From assembly GCA_021432605.1 (NCBI GenBank), contig MU271162.1, positions 9,721-73,720 of the forward strand: 64,000 nucleotides of DNA, written 5' to 3'. The notes beneath the pieces are model-generated. The model was given only the letters and a program-made list of their open reading frames with translations, did no database searches and was not told the DNA's origin. The translations under genes and the position numbers were made by a program. Source of the DNA: Coniochaeta sp. PMI_546. Lineage: Eukaryota; Ascomycota; Sordariomycetes; Coniochaetales; Coniochaetaceae. Each line of letters opens with the position of its first letter. Within the stretch, counting starts at the first letter, position 1. Of the stretch, positions 1 to 12,900 are shown in pieces.

Positions 1-2506
1 TTATTTATAATCGATAAGGCTTTTATCAATAGTTCTAAGTCGGTAAGGCTCGTCCTTTTTCTTTTAAGGCAATTATAATATATTAACGAGATTTGGCGAG
101 ATATAATTTCTTTATATTCTATTATCTATTATTACCTAAATATTGTTTCCTTATATATCGACCGTAATTCGTAAATATTCAATTCTTACGGTCGTATATA
201 AGGATCTCTTTATATTACGTCGATATAATCCTTTTATAATCGACGTTAATCGTTTTTTAACCGTTTTTCTAATCTTCGGAACGAAATACCGTAATATTCT
301 AGTTAATCTTAAGTTCTAGAAAAAGGTTCTAACGGTTCCCCGTAATTTTCCTTTTTTATCTCGGATTCTAAAACTTATAATTTTTTCAAACGTCTTTTTA
401 TCTAAATCTATTTCTAATCTATTTCCTTAATTCTTTCCCGTATTTATATATCGTAATTTCGGTAATATATTAGAAACGTATTAGTTTATATACGGTAGGT
501 TTATTAACGTATTTAGAACGTTTCGGTCGACTTTTCTTCTTACGTCGTAACTTACGTTACGATTTCTAATACCGAATATCTTTATCGTTCCGTCTTTCTT
601 ACCGAGTTCTCGGGTAAATAAATAATTTGTAATTAGTTCCTATCCCCGATTTTTCGTCTAAGTTTGGTCGTTATTAGGAATTCCTATCCCGTTTGGTTAA
701 ATTATAACTATATAGTTCCGGGTAATATTAATAATAAGTATTACCCGTTCCTATATACCTCTTTATATCCTTCGATATCCTTTAGTCGGTAAAGATAAGG
801 TATTAGCTTAATTATTAATATCCGCGTTAGTATCTATTTATAACCTAGTTTTTCCTATATATATTAGGTATATCGGTAAAAAATATACGAATTCTACGAA
901 ATCTAGTTATAATAGATCGAATTAATATATACCGACTCGTAATCTTTATATAAAAGTATTTATTTTTCTTCGATCTCGTCTTATTTTCGGTCTAATAGAT
1001 TAATTAGATACGTTACGTTTATAATATCGTATTTTAATACTATTATTAAGTCGATTTCTTTTCCGGGTAATTTAAAAAGTATTTTATATTGTTATTCTTT
1101 ATATATTATCGCGATAACGCGGGACCTATTATCTTTTATTATTATCTAAGCTTTATTTTTAAGGATTAGTTTCCAAATCTTTTTAAGTTAGCGATATTTA
1201 TTAACGTAATATCTCTATTTCCTATAGTTAAAATACTTACCCTTTTTCTTAGGCTAACTTCGTTAAATAACGTTTAGATCTATAGGTCCCGGATAAGAAC
1301 CCGTAACCGTAAATCGTTTTTTCCCGGAATTCGCGGTTTCCTTTATCGTTTAAAAAACTTTTCTCTTTCTTCTTTCGAATTTATATTTATATAATCGATT
1401 ATCGATCTTAATTACGGATACGATATATTTATATAAGGTATCCGGTCGATCTTCTTTACTAAATTTATCTTTAACGTTATCCCGTAATCTTCCGTAAAAA
1501 TAAAAGAATAACGTTTATTCCCCTAAATCGAATTTAGCCGTAATTCGTTTGAATTCTACCGTATATATTTTTACCGAACTTTTTTATCTTAAAGATAAAA
1601 ATTATCGTTCCGCTAATCTCTATTCGTTAAGATTTCCAAAAGTTTCTTTAAATTTATCGAATAGTCGGTCGATATTAGAGAATATAACGCGGGTTTCCGG
1701 TTTCCGTCCTTCCGTATTTAACTAGTTTTATAAGAAATCTCGAAAATTAAGTTCGAATTATTCCGCCGCCTTCCCTTTTAATAGATTTCTTATATAGATT
1801 ACCTTTTCGTATTCCCGAAAAAAGGATACCGCGTATATTTTAAAATATACGTAAGCTTAGGTAACAAAGGCTTATAACCCTTTTTTATTCCTATCGTAAG
1901 GTTTAAAACGCGGAGTTTTAATCTTAATTATAAAGTCGATTTTAAATCTTTCTTTAAAAATAGTAATTTCCGCTTATAATTATACGATTATTACTATTAG
2001 ATCGTTCGTTTAAACCTAAGCCTAAGCTTAGGTTATAAAAGTTTGCTAAGGTACGGGTATTCCGGGTACTATATTAGCTACTTAATATAAGGTTAACTTA
2101 CCGAATAAAAATAATCAAAATATAACGATCTAAGATAAGGTCTAAGATTAAAAGGTAAGTTTTATTACTTAAGGTAAATAAGTTAAGGTATAATAAGTAA
2201 TCTTTACTTTAATATCGTTAAGATAAGTATCTTATTTAAATAATAACCTTAATTAAATACTTAGATTGATTATTAGGTAATTAAGAACTATCTATAACGG
2301 AATCTAAAAGGATTCCTTCCTATATATTCGAACGAATATAATAATAAACGTAATAGATAGCTATCCCGTCTATCGTAATAGATACGATCGATAACGATCC
2401 TATCTATCAATTACGTAACCCGGGGTTCCTAACCTATATAATACGATACGCCTTATATATCTTGTTCCTTATCGATTAGCGGAGTATCTTCCGTAGGTCT
2501 ATAATA
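1..2506 (-). mobile_element. Gy-alpha-1: 5' part of a RIP-degraded Gypsy chromovirus, cut by window edge
   Basis: Minus-strand element: the 5' LTR lies at 2121-2506 and gag runs leftwards from it. Positions 1-2120 match the gag and gag/pol junction of the better preserved copies Gy-alpha-4 and -5. The frameshift signal is present: slippery heptamer on the complement of 252-258 and stem arms at 239-246 and 217-224. The rest of pol is outside the window. The outer flank (2507 onwards) is LINE sequence, so this copy went into a LINE. Very few CA or TG dinucleotides remain, so no product can be made. Confidence 0.88.
2121..2506 (-). repeat. 5' LTR of Gy-alpha-1 (386 bp)
   Basis: Matches 15001-15386 along its full length with the same 386-bp size. 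On the minus strand it begins as TG-TTACA with RIP changes and ends in CGTTATA (CA changed to TA). The middle (U3) differs from the LTRs of Gy-alpha-4/6 and Gy-alpha-5. The second LTR is outside the window, so the duplication cannot be tested. Confidence 0.85.
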
Positions 2507-3171
2507 TATATACGTTTCGATAATTTTTTATATTATTACCGTAAATTTATTTATATAACGGTTAAATTCCGAAATTTCCTCGAATATACTTAGAAAAAAA
2601 AACGATTCCGTTAAATTTTTAACTTTTTTCTAATCGATTAATTTCCAATTCCTTTTTCGGGTTTTTTTTTCCCGTTCGGTTTTTTTATCTATTTATATTT
2701 TTTACGGTAAATAATCGTTTCTTTTATATTCCGGCGTCTTTTTAAATTCTACCTAATTTTTTTCTATAATTTAAACGAAATCGAATATTATATTTTCTCT
2801 TTTTAAATTAAAAAACGTATTTATCCCCGGCGGTATAAATAGTTTTAATTCTTATTATTTTATTAAAGTTCGTAATTTTATTGTTCTAATATAATATATA
2901 TTTCGCCCCGGTATTTATTCGGCGGTATAAAAATTAAAATCCTTTATAATTAAAGTCTGCCTTTATAGTTTTTTCGTTACGAGATTATCTAAAGATATTA
3001 CCAAAATCGTATTTAATATATATAATAACGATAATAAATATATTATATAAATATTAATTTTTTTTCCCGATTTCGTTTTTATCGCGACCCGATGCTAGTT
3101 TAGTACCGTTTTGGTATCCGTTACCTTTATACCTAGTCCGATTAGGATTACCGTTTTCGTTTTTCTTTATC
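2507..3171 (-). mobile_element. LINE-1: endonuclease-domain fragment of a LINE ORF2
   Basis: Matches 18880-19515 of LINE-4 in the same orientation, that is the C-terminal part of the apurinic-endonuclease-like domain of ORF2. The left end is interrupted exactly by the Gy-alpha-1 LTR; the right end stops at the (TAA)n tail of LINE-2. The continuation of this copy was not found elsewhere in the window. Confidence 0.7.
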
Positions 3172-3763
3172 TTATTATTATTATTATTAGTTAACGGTAG
3201 TTAAGATTATATTATATATCTTCGTTCGTTCCGAAAAGAAACCGTATTTAAAACGAAACCGTTTCGAATCGGGTAAAAACTTCTAACGTTTATTTGAATC
3301 TAATTCTTTATCGTCGAATATTTAATTCGAGATCTTTTCTCGATTTACGGTAAATAAAAAACTAGGTTTTTCGGCCTCGCTTTACCCCCGGTTCGACTAT
3401 TTCCTAAAAGCGTTCGGTAATTTTTATTTCGGTATCGTTTTCCTATCGTCTCGTTTTCGTATAATATTCTCCTTTATTTCGCTTTTTATATTCCCTTTTA
3501 TAACGACGTCGTTCTGTTTCTTTATCTTTCCGTTATCCTTTTTCTTACCGGGTCGACTTTTAGTCGGCGTTAGCCCGAATATATTTAGTTTTAAAAAGAA
3601 ATATTCTAATTAATATTCGTCGTATCGGTTTCGCGCCGATTTCCTTTTTTCGTTCCGATTTCGCGCTAGTTTCTTTCTTATCGTCTCGGCCTTTTACCGA
3701 CTTTTTTTTTTCGCGTTTTTTTCGTTCTTTTTTCGCGTTAATAAACGCGTTAGATCGCGTTAA
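3172..3763 (-). mobile_element. LINE-2, 3'-terminal segment
   Basis: Begins with the complement of a (TAA)n tail at about 3172-3189 and contains the 3'-end region shared by all LINE copies, including the conserved hairpin near 3250-3270. Interrupted at 3763/3764 by LINE-3, whose 13-bp target duplication lies at 3764-3776 and 6321-6333. It continues at 6334. Confidence 0.82.
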
Positions 3764-4335
3764 AATATATATTTTCGGGGAGGATCCAATATTACGACCT
3801 TGTTAGAAAGTTGATAGAGACTTAAGCCGAGGAAGGCCGAAAGAGGCGCGAAAGGCGTACGACCGGGGAATAAGGGTATAAAAACGGCGGATCGAAGACG
3901 GTCGGACTACGTAAGGTATTATATCGACGATAATATAAATATAACTTAAGTCGGCCCCGATCCCGGATAGAAGACTGGGGCCGCGGAAACGTAAGGAAAT
4001 AAACGATATGAAAGAAATACGATATCGAAACGGGAGGGAAAAGATAACGATACGGTTGACCGTTCCTATTAGGGACTTATAAAGTCGTAAAAAAGTCTAA
4101 CAAAGGGAGAACCGATACTAGAACGAACCTAATCTAACTATTATACGAAATCATTTTATCTTCTTAGGGGCGGGCTTTTTCGTAACGATACCGGCAAAAG
4201 CCGTTCCGATATCCCGTAATAGGCGATCGATACCGGCGCGAACGATACCGAAAATCGCCTCTAAACGAACGATAACGTTACGTTATCGAAAATTAACGGT
4301 CGGAACGAAATCGGGACGATAAGAACGGGATATAA

Positions 4336-4683
4336 TCGATTTACCAGATTATCGAACTGAATACGAATCGTCTCGGCGTCGATACGAATAAACCCGACTT
4401 CTTTACGAAGTTTAGAAACTTGAACGACGAGATAATCGAATTCGGTACGAAATTAGGTAAAGTCGGCGCGAATAACGGTAATCTACGCGGTATTTATTTC
4501 GGTAATTTTACGAAACCGGGCGAGGTTATTACGTATAAAGTCGGTAAACGTAATATTCGCCTCGATAACGGTACGAAACTAGGCGAAATCGTTACGAAAA
4601 ACGGTAAAAACGGTAAGATCGCTTATAACCGGAACGGGCGGCGAGACCGGAACGATAGAATTACGATTAGGAAAAAAAGATAA
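4336..4683 (+). pseudogene. Open frame in the LINE 3' region ('ORF3-like'), copy in LINE-3
   Basis: An uninterrupted frame of 116 codons with no ATG at its start; the stop at 4333-4335 may itself be a mutated CAA. The peptide has roughly three repeats of 20-24 residues, each with an IxNxTKxGE(V/I)-like core (FGTKLGKVG, GNFTKPGEV, DNGTKLGEI), and a basic C-terminus. The same frame is kept at 52076-52384, in LINE-6 near 22868-23110, and on the minus strand in LINE-2 (about 7380-7660) and LINE-4 (about 15700-15880), with amino-acid changes and whole-codon length differences. No known domain is recognised. It may be a real small ORF of the LINE or a repeat array that happens to be open. Confidence 0.4.
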
Positions 4684-6229
4684 GCCGGTAATAGAAATAC
4701 AAGTTATCTTACCGGAACGAATAACTAACGTACGCGTAACGAGATACGTATTATAAAACTAAAACCGTAATTAGTACGGGGTCGGAACGAAGAACGGTAT
4801 AAACGGATCGATATACTTCCCGGTTATCTTAATCGTCTAGGTAACGAAAGAAAACCGATTACGTAACGAGAAATAAATCTTTATCGTTAAAAACCTACGA
4901 AGGTTAAACGAGGTCGGAACGAAGCCGGACAAAAAGAAGACTTATTACGTTATATATAACGATCGAGTTCTTTATTTTAATAAACGCGTAACGGTCGTAA
5001 CGAGAAAAGGTCGAACCTAAAACGAATTAGTAAGAAATCGAGTAAAAACGTTCCGGGGACACGCCGACGTATTAAAGTCTTAAATATATTCGAAACCGGT
5101 TTTAACGTAAGGTAAGTAGGGACCGTTAAGATATCGGGTCGAGCCCGATACGGGAGGTATTAGGGGAAAGGAAATCAATACGTCGTTACGGCGATATCGA
5201 ATCGTAAACCTATTAATAGAAATTATATAGAAAACTATAATTTCAAAATAAAACGGATACGACTTCTAATAAAGTCAAGACGATAGAAATATAAAGGTAG
5301 AAAACTATTAGGAAAGAAGAAGTTAGTAGGTTATCGAGATAAGGTCGAGACGGCTATAATAAGTCCTAGCAAAAACTAAGACGGAAGACGTAAATAAGGT
5401 AATCGGTAAGGCCGGTCCGCGATTTAACCGGAGATCCGGGCGATAACGAGCCGAAATTATAGACCGAAACCATATAACGTAGCCTTAGAAACTACGTAAT
5501 AAAGGTACGTAAAAAGGTAAGCAAATTACGTATTAAATTGAAACGCGGAATTAGGAAAATACGGATATTTAACTTATAAACGCGTATAAGGCTTAGAACT
5601 ATATAAAAACGTAAGGAAAAGAGGATATACGTACGAATAGAATTAGTTGGTAGAGAAAAAAAAAAGGAAGGAATTACGAAGGCCTAGGCCTAATAACTAG
5701 GTAAATATAAGCCGCCCGGGGAAGGTACGTACCTTAGCGCGATCTAACGCGCCTATTAACGTAAGGAAGGAACGAAAAAAACGCGAAAGAAGGAAGTCGG
5801 TAAGAAACCGAAACGATAAAAGGGAAACCGGTACGAAATTAGAACGAGAATAAGAAATCGGTACGAGGCCGATACGACGAATACTAAACGGAATACTTCC
5901 TTTCAAAACCAGGCGTATTCGAGCCGACGCCGACCAAAAGTCGACCCGGTATAAGAAAAGACGGCGGAGAGATAAGGAAACGGAACGACGTCGTTACGAA
6001 AGGGAACATAGGAAGCGAGGTAAGGGAAAATATTACGCGAAAACGAGACGAGGGGAGAACGGCGCCGAAATAGAGATTGCCGAACGTCCCCGGGAAGTAG
6101 CCGAACCGGGGGCGGGGCGAGGCCGAGGGACCTAGTTCCTTACCTACCGTAAATCGGGGGAAGATCCCGAATCAGGTATTCGACGATAATAAGTCAGATC
6201 CGGGTAGGCGCCAGAGGTTTTTACCCGAC

Positions 6230-6249
6230 TCGAAACGGTTTCGTTTCGA
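6230..6249 (+). other. LINE 3'-end hairpin (LINE-3 copy)
   Basis: Arms TCGAAACG and CGTTTCGA around a GTTT loop, about 60 nt before the (TAA)n tail. The same structure is at 24661-24684 (10-bp arms), 53886-53905, and with one arm change at about 26422-26443. A retained 3' stem-loop is a plausible recognition element for the LINE reverse transcriptase; this role is inferred. Confidence 0.5.
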
Positions 6250-6333
6250 ATACGGTTTCCTTTCGGAACGAGCGAGGATATATAATATAGTCTTAGTTAC
6301 CGTTAACTAGTAATAATAATAATATATATTTTC

Positions 6334-8305
6334 CCCGGGCGGCCTATACTTATTTAATTATTAAACTTAAACTTTCGTAATTCTTTCTTTCTTTTCTTTT
6401 CCGCTAATTAATTTTATTCGTACGTATATTTTCCTTTCTTTACGTTTTTATATAATTTTAAACCTTATATACGTTTATAAGTTAAATATCTATATTTTCC
6501 TAATTCCGCGTTTTAATTCAATACGTAATTTATTTATCTTTCTACGCGTTTTCGTTACGTAATTTCTAAAGTTACGTTATATAATTTCGGTTTATAATTT
6601 CGGCTCGTTTTCGCCCGGATTTCCGGTTAAATCGTAGGCCGGTTTCGCCGATTACCTTACTTACGTTTTCCGTCTTAATTTTTACTAGGGTTTATTATAA
6701 TCGTTTCGACCTCGTTTCGGTAACTTATTAACTTTTTTTCTTTTAATAATTTTCTACTTTCGTATTTTTATTATTTCGATTGTATTAAAAGTCGTATCCT
6801 TTTCGTTTTGAAATTATAGTTTTTTATATAACTTCTATTAACAAGTTCGCGTTTCGATTTTACCGCGATAATATATTAATTCTTTTTTTTCTAATACTTT
6901 TTATATCGGGTTTATCCCGACGTTTTAACGGCTTTTATTTACTTTATATTAAAAACGGTTTTGAATATATTTAGGATTCTAATATATCGCTACGTCCCTA
7001 ATATAACTTCGTTCGATATCTTATTAATTCGTTTTAAATTTGACTTTTTTTCGTTACGATTATTATACATTTATTAAAATAAAGTATTCGATCGTTATAT
7101 ATAATACGGTAAATCTTCTTTTTATCCGGCCTCGTTTTTATTTCGTTTAATCTTTGTAAATTCCCGACGATAAAGATTTATTTTTCGTTATATAATCGGT
7201 CTTTTTTCGTTATTTTAACGATTTAGATAATTAGGAAATACGTTAGTTCGTTTATAATATTTCTCGTTCCGACCCCGTATTAATTATAATATTAGCTTTA
7301 TAATACGTATTTCGTTACGTATATATAAATTATTCGTTCCGGTAAGATAATTCGTAATTCTATTACCGGTTCGTCTTTTTTTTCTAATCGTAATTTTATG
7401 GTTCCGGTTTCGCCGTTTATTCCGGTTATAAACGATCTTACCGTTTTTCGTAACGATTTTACTTAATTTCGTAACGTTATCGAAACGAACGTTAAGTAAA
7501 TTAATATTATATATAATAATTTCGCCCGGTTTCGTAATATTACCGATACGAATATTATATAAATTACTATTATTCGCGCCGATTTTATTAAATTTCGTAC
7601 CGAATTCGATTATTTCGTCGTTTATATTATTAAATTTCGTAAGGATATCAGGTTTATTCGTACCGACGCCGAAACGATTCGTATTTAATTTAATATTCTA
7701 ATAAATCGATCGTATCTTATTTTTATCGTCCCGACTTCGTTTATCGTAAGATATCGGAACGGCTTTTACCAATACCGTTACGAAAAAGCCCGTTTTTAAG
7801 AAAAAATAATTTCGTATAATAGTTAATCTAAGTTCGTTTTAATATCGGTTTTTTTTCAGTTAGATTTCTTTACGATTTTATAAATCCTTAATAAAAACGG
7901 TTAACCGTATCGTTATCTTTTCCTTTTCGTTTCGATATCGTATCTTTCTCGTATCGTTTATTTCTTTACGTTTTTATAACCCCGGTTTTTTACCTTTTCC
8001 CGTCGGGATTAGGGTAAATTTAAATCGTATTTATATTATCGTCGTTACGTTATTTCGTATAATCCGTCCGTTTTCGATCTACCGTTTTTATATTCTTATT
8101 CCCCGGTTATATATTTTTCGTGTTTTTTTTAGCTTTTTTCGGTTTAAATCTTTATTAACTTTTTAATAAAGTCGTAATATTAAATCTTTCCTAAACTTAA
8201 GAACTACTTGATAAACTAAACGACGTTTTTCTTTCCTAATATTCTCGTTATATTATCGTAACCTAATCGTTCCTTTAGTTAGAATCTTTTGTTTTTCCGT
8301 CTAAA
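6334..8305 (-). mobile_element. LINE-2, remaining segment: 3' region and ORF2 C-terminus
   Basis: Continues LINE-2 after the LINE-3 insertion. It reads from the 3' region back into the ORF2 C-terminal domain and stops abruptly at 8305/8306, where a Gy-beta LTR begins; ORF2 upstream of that point is missing. The ORF3-like frame is kept on this strand at about 7380-7660. Dense RIP. Confidence 0.82.
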
Positions 8306-8840
8306 TATTACGAACCGTACTTATTAGGCTAACGGGACGCGGAACGGAATAACTATTACGGGGTAACGGCTATCCAATTACAAAGGGATTATTAGGTAAC
8401 TAAATATATAAGGTAATAAGTTACTAATAAAGGATTACTTGGATTACGGTAAGCTAGCTCGTTTTAAATTATTAACTATAACGAAAAGAATTATTACGAG
8501 AAGAGTAATCTATAAAAGAACATCTTATATTTAAATAGTCCTTATTACTAAATAATTACGAGTTATTTCTATAACGATTAATATATAATTCTTTATATTC
8601 AATTACCTACCCCTTTTTAAAATAATAGTTTACCTTTTAGCTAAATACGATCTTATTATAACTTACCGTACGTACCTAACTAATTATTAATAGACCTTAA
8701 ATATCGGTTAATATTTAAAAGTATTAATTCGTTATACGTTAATCGTTCTTATTTAACTTAATTACTTACGTATTATTAAATAATACTTTATAAATAATAA
8801 TATCGGTAATACCGAAAACAAATAATTCGAATTTATAATT
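8306..8840 (+). mobile_element. Gy-beta-1: LTR plus about 100 bp of internal sequence
   Basis: Positions 8306-8736 (431 bp) match both LTRs of Gy-beta-2 (54869-55297 and 61757-62186), from TATTACGAACC to CGTTATA. Positions 8737 to about 8840 match the start of the Gy-beta internal region (55298 onward), so this is a truncated element rather than a solo LTR. The internal part stops where Gy-alpha-2 begins; no target duplication is visible. Confidence 0.82.
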
Positions 8841-9570
8841 TGAGAAATTAATACGTATTATCTGTAAAAATATAACGAATATAGAAAAATTAGACCGGGT
8901 CAAAAAAAAAGAAACCGATTGTAAGGTAACGAGAGTTATTAAAAACCGTTTGTTTTCCGTTACGTCTTTTCTTTTCGATAACGATTTTATTTTAGGTTAG
9001 GACGTAGTTTACGGCGACGTAATATTATCCCTTTCGATTTTTAAGGTAATAATATTATTATAATACAGAACTTTTATAATAACTATTGATAATTCGTAAG
9101 ATAAGTTTCCAGTTCTTACGTATTTTCCGAATCGTCGTAATTCTTTTATTTAACGTAATAGAAATTTATATTTCCTTCCTTTTTATATTTAAGGATCTTT
9201 TTTATTTCGTATTCTTATATTAGTTTAACTTTAATATTTATTACTAACTTCGCGTTTTTAAATATTAGTTCGAGAAACGAGATATAAAATATTAGATAAA
9301 TACGTATATTCGTTAATAGTTAGAATTTATAATTCAAATTAGATAATTTTTTCTTAATCTTAAATAGTCCGATTTTCTTTTAGTCTAATTTATCGTTTGG
9401 TCGTTTTATTTTGATATTTCGTCGTACGAAATAAACTTTATCTCCCTTTTATAAGATTAGTCCTTTTAACCTTTTCTAATTTATATATCGTATTATTCGT
9501 AGGTTAAATAGTTTTATATATCCGCGAAATCTCTTATAAAATAGCTTTATTTGTTTTACGGTATATTTTA
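8841..9570 (-). mobile_element. Gy-alpha-2: 3' fragment with chromodomain region and antisense ORF
   Basis: Matches 35750-36480 of Gy-alpha-5 in the same orientation: integrase C-terminus, chromodomain and the C-terminal half of the antisense ORF. Both ends are broken: Gy-beta-1 abuts on the left and a dispersed repeat on the right. Its last 230 bp (from about 9250) overlap in homology with the start of Gy-alpha-3, so the two are separate copies or the product of a rearrangement. Confidence 0.78.
8842..9063 (+). pseudogene. C-terminal half of the chromovirus antisense ORF (Gy-alpha-2 copy)
   Basis: 74 codons in the same frame as the C-terminal part of 35396-35974, with a single TAG, at the place where Gy-alpha-5 has TGG. 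The match covers the acidic/basic heptad-like stretch and the following conserved ends (SF-D-DFI, DVVYGDVILS). The N-terminal half was lost with the rest of the element. Confidence 0.55.
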
Positions 9571-9923
9571 CTTATAATAGTATAGAGATATTTAAAATAT
9601 CAATAAACTATATATTAGTATAAAAATACAATATACGTAATATAAAACCTATTGGAATATTCTAAGTAACAAATATTACAAATCTATCTTCTAGAATATT
9701 CTAAGTGGCAAATATTACAAATCAATATTCCAGAATATTCGATTCGCCACCTTCTCAAATATATATAGACCTTTCCTTTCCCTTCAAATCGAAGAAAAGG
9801 AATTTTATTATAACAACCTATTATATGATATACAACACTTAATATATTATTATTACGCCTATTACACTATTTTTACCTATTTTAAGCTTCCTTAACTACT
9901 TATGCGCCTAATCTAACCTTTAT
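9571..9923. repeat. Dispersed ~350-bp repeat, copy 1; possibly a Copia-type LTR end
   Basis: Aligns along its length with 62297-62645. It contains a short duplication: GAATATTCTAAGT followed by a caaatattacaaat-type unit at about 9655-9690 and again at about 9694-9724. The CTATTGGAATATTC stretch would fit an LTR beginning TGTTGG after RIP, but both copies share sequence beyond it, so LTR borders could not be fixed. No ORF. The element type is a guess. Confidence 0.5.
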
Positions 9924-12900
9924 AGATACTAATTCGAAAAGCGAAATATAAAATATTAGGTAAATACGTATATTTACTAATAGTTAGAATTCGTAATTTA
10001 AATTAGATAACTTTTTTTTAATCTTAAAAGGTCCGATCTTTTTCTAATCCAATTTGTCGTTTGGCCGTTTAGTTTTGATATTCCGTCGTACGAAATAGAT
10101 TTTATTTCCTTTTTATAAGGTTAGTCCTTTTAACCTTTTCCGGTTAACGTAAAGGCTTATTCTTTTGTTAATAAACTATAAATCATTTCGTAATTTATAA
10201 TAGATTATCCTTAGATATTCAATTATCTACTTGGCTTTTAGTAGTTTATATTATAAAGGTTTTACCGGCGTAATATCCCCTATTTCTAGATAATATCCGT
10301 AGTTATTAAAGAATAATATAAATCCTCTTATTGATTTAATCGACGAACTATTATAAGCGAACTATACCGTTAGTAATTATCTAACTTAATTATCTTATTA
10401 TTTGTTAACGTAAATATATAAATATTATTTAAAGGTCTAGTTGGTTTTTTTAATTTATTTATCCGTTTATAAGTAAAATACGGTTAATAATTTATAGTTA
10501 ATTCTTAATTCCTTTATTAACGTCGTCCAAAATTTTAATATAAATAACTTATCCCTATCTATTACTAGTTTTCGGGGTAGTCCGTACTAGTTAACTACTA
10601 TTCGTATAAATACGTATATTAGTTCTTTTATAATACTAACTTCCTTATATAATATAAAATACGTATATTTAGTAAGTTTGTTTATTACGATTTAGATATT
10701 ATCGTAAATAATACCGGTTATTAATTCCCTTAACGGTAATAGTTTAACGATAAAGTCTATCGTTACTATTTCCTATAGATATTATAATAGGTCTATAGGT
10801 TATAATAACCTATAAGGTTTATATCTTAACGTTTTTGCCTTATTACAAACGTCGTATTCCGATATAACCTTTTTAACTATTTCCGTAATTCCGGGAAAGT
10901 AATAACCTTATTATCGGATTCGTTATTACGTTTTATAAGTTTTTTAGTATCCGTATAACGGATATTCGTATATTTCCCGTATAAATTCTTCTTATAATTA
11001 TTTGTATATATAAACTAGTTTTCGGTACCGTAATAGCTTATCCGTAAAGTTTTTTAAATATTCCTTTTCTTTTTCGAACGTATAAATTTTTTTGATTTTA
11101 TATAACTACCTTTTATCGGGTTTAACTACTTACGTAACCCCGAGTTCGAGGTTACCGTATTAGTTTACCTTAAAAAAGTTTGCCGAATATACCTTTTTCT
11201 TTAGTTTTAAATCTTCCCGTCGGTTTAAAACGTCCGTTTTACCGTTCTTATTACTTTTTCGATACGTTATTTCGAAATCGAAATCCGTAAGAAACTTATA
11301 CTATTTTATCTATCGTTTGTTAAATTCCTTTATTATAATAAAGGTAATAAAGTTCTTATAATCTATTAAGACTTTAACCTTATACTTAATTCTTATAAGG
11401 TAATATTTCTATTCCTTAAAAACTTTAACGATAGTTATTAATTCCTAATCCGGAATATTATAATTAAGTTCTAATCTATTTAACTTTTTCGAAAAGAACG
11501 TTATCGGGTATAATTTTCTTTATTTATCTCGTTATCCTAATTAATTTCCGAATACGAATTCCGACGCGTCGGTTTCTATTTTATAAGGTTTTTTTAAGTC
11601 CGCGGTAATTAATACCGGTCGGCTTAAAATCTTCTTTTTGAGTTTTTAAAAAGCTTTTTTTTCTTTCGAGGTTTATTCGAATTTTAAATCTTTTTTAATA
11701 AAGTTAATAAAAAGTATCGCGATTTTACCGTAATCTTTAATAAACTTACGATAAAAGTTAGTAATTCTTAAAAAGGTTCGTATTCCCGTAACCGTTTTTG
11801 GTATAAATTATTTTACGATAGTTTTTAATTTATCTAAATCTATTTCGAACTAGCCTAATAATATTACGTAACCGAGAAATTTTACTTTTTTCTAATAAAA
11901 TTTATACTTTTCGGGTTCGATTAATAAATTCGCGTCTTATAATATTTATAAGACGAAATAGACGTATTTCTTATATTATTCGAAGTTTTCCGAATAAATT
12001 AAAATATTATCGAAATATACGACGACGAAATCGTTTAGATACTTTCGAAATACGTAATTAATTATCTTTTAGAATAAAGTTAATATATTAACGAACCCGA
12101 AAAGTATAATATAATATTCGTATTATCCTAACTTAGATTATTATACTATCTTCTATTTATTTCTTTCTTTAATTCGTATTAGGTTATATATTCTTTTAAA
12201 ATCTAGGGTAATAAACTATTAGGTTTTATATAACCGATTTCTTAATTCGGATATAAGAAATAGTAGTCTTCGATCTTTAATAATAATATTATTAAGCTAT
12301 CGATAATTTATAACGAAACGTAACTTCCCGTTTTTCTTAGGTACAAATAGGATAAGGTATCCTATTAGTAATTATAATAGTCGAATATAACCTTTCTTTA
12401 GATTTTTATTAATATATTTTCTTAACGCCTTTAGTTATAAATCGTTAAAAGGGTAAATCTTATAAAATCCGGGTTCCTTATTTCACTAAAGATTAATCTC
12501 GTAATCCTAACGATTATATTTAAGTAATCCTATTTTAAGTTCGGGTTTAAATAGTTTATCGTATCGATAATACTTTTTCGGAATCGTTCGCGTCGATATA
12601 AACTAAATCTCTATAATCGTTTCGTAAATTATTAAAGTTCTTTTAAAATCATATATAAGTTTACTTTCGTAAGGTTTATTTTTTATAAAGGCTAACTTTC
12701 TTTTTAACGTATCCTATTAAAGTTAGCTTGTTTTCCAATTGATTCGGGGATTATTCGTTTATAATTAAAGTATCCCTAATATTATACCGTACGATAAGAT
12801 CTCCGTAATATCAAACGTTATCTCTTAATTATATCTTTGAATAATAACTTAAAAGGGCGTAATGTCTATATTTACTAGTCTTTATTTATAATCGATAAGG

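Larger units (their letters stand above)
3777..6320 (+). mobile_element. LINE-3: 5'-truncated LINE inserted into LINE-2
   Basis: Starts inside the ORF2 C-terminus (equivalent to about 51430 in LINE-7) and ends with a (TAA)n tail at about 6308-6320. A perfect 13-bp duplication, aatatatattttc, flanks it at 3764-3776 and 6321-6333. That 5' truncation, A/T-rich tail and long target duplication are what target-primed reverse transcription leaves. Only about 270 bp of ORF2 is present; the rest is the long 3' region. It is one of the less mutated LINE copies. Confidence 0.9.
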
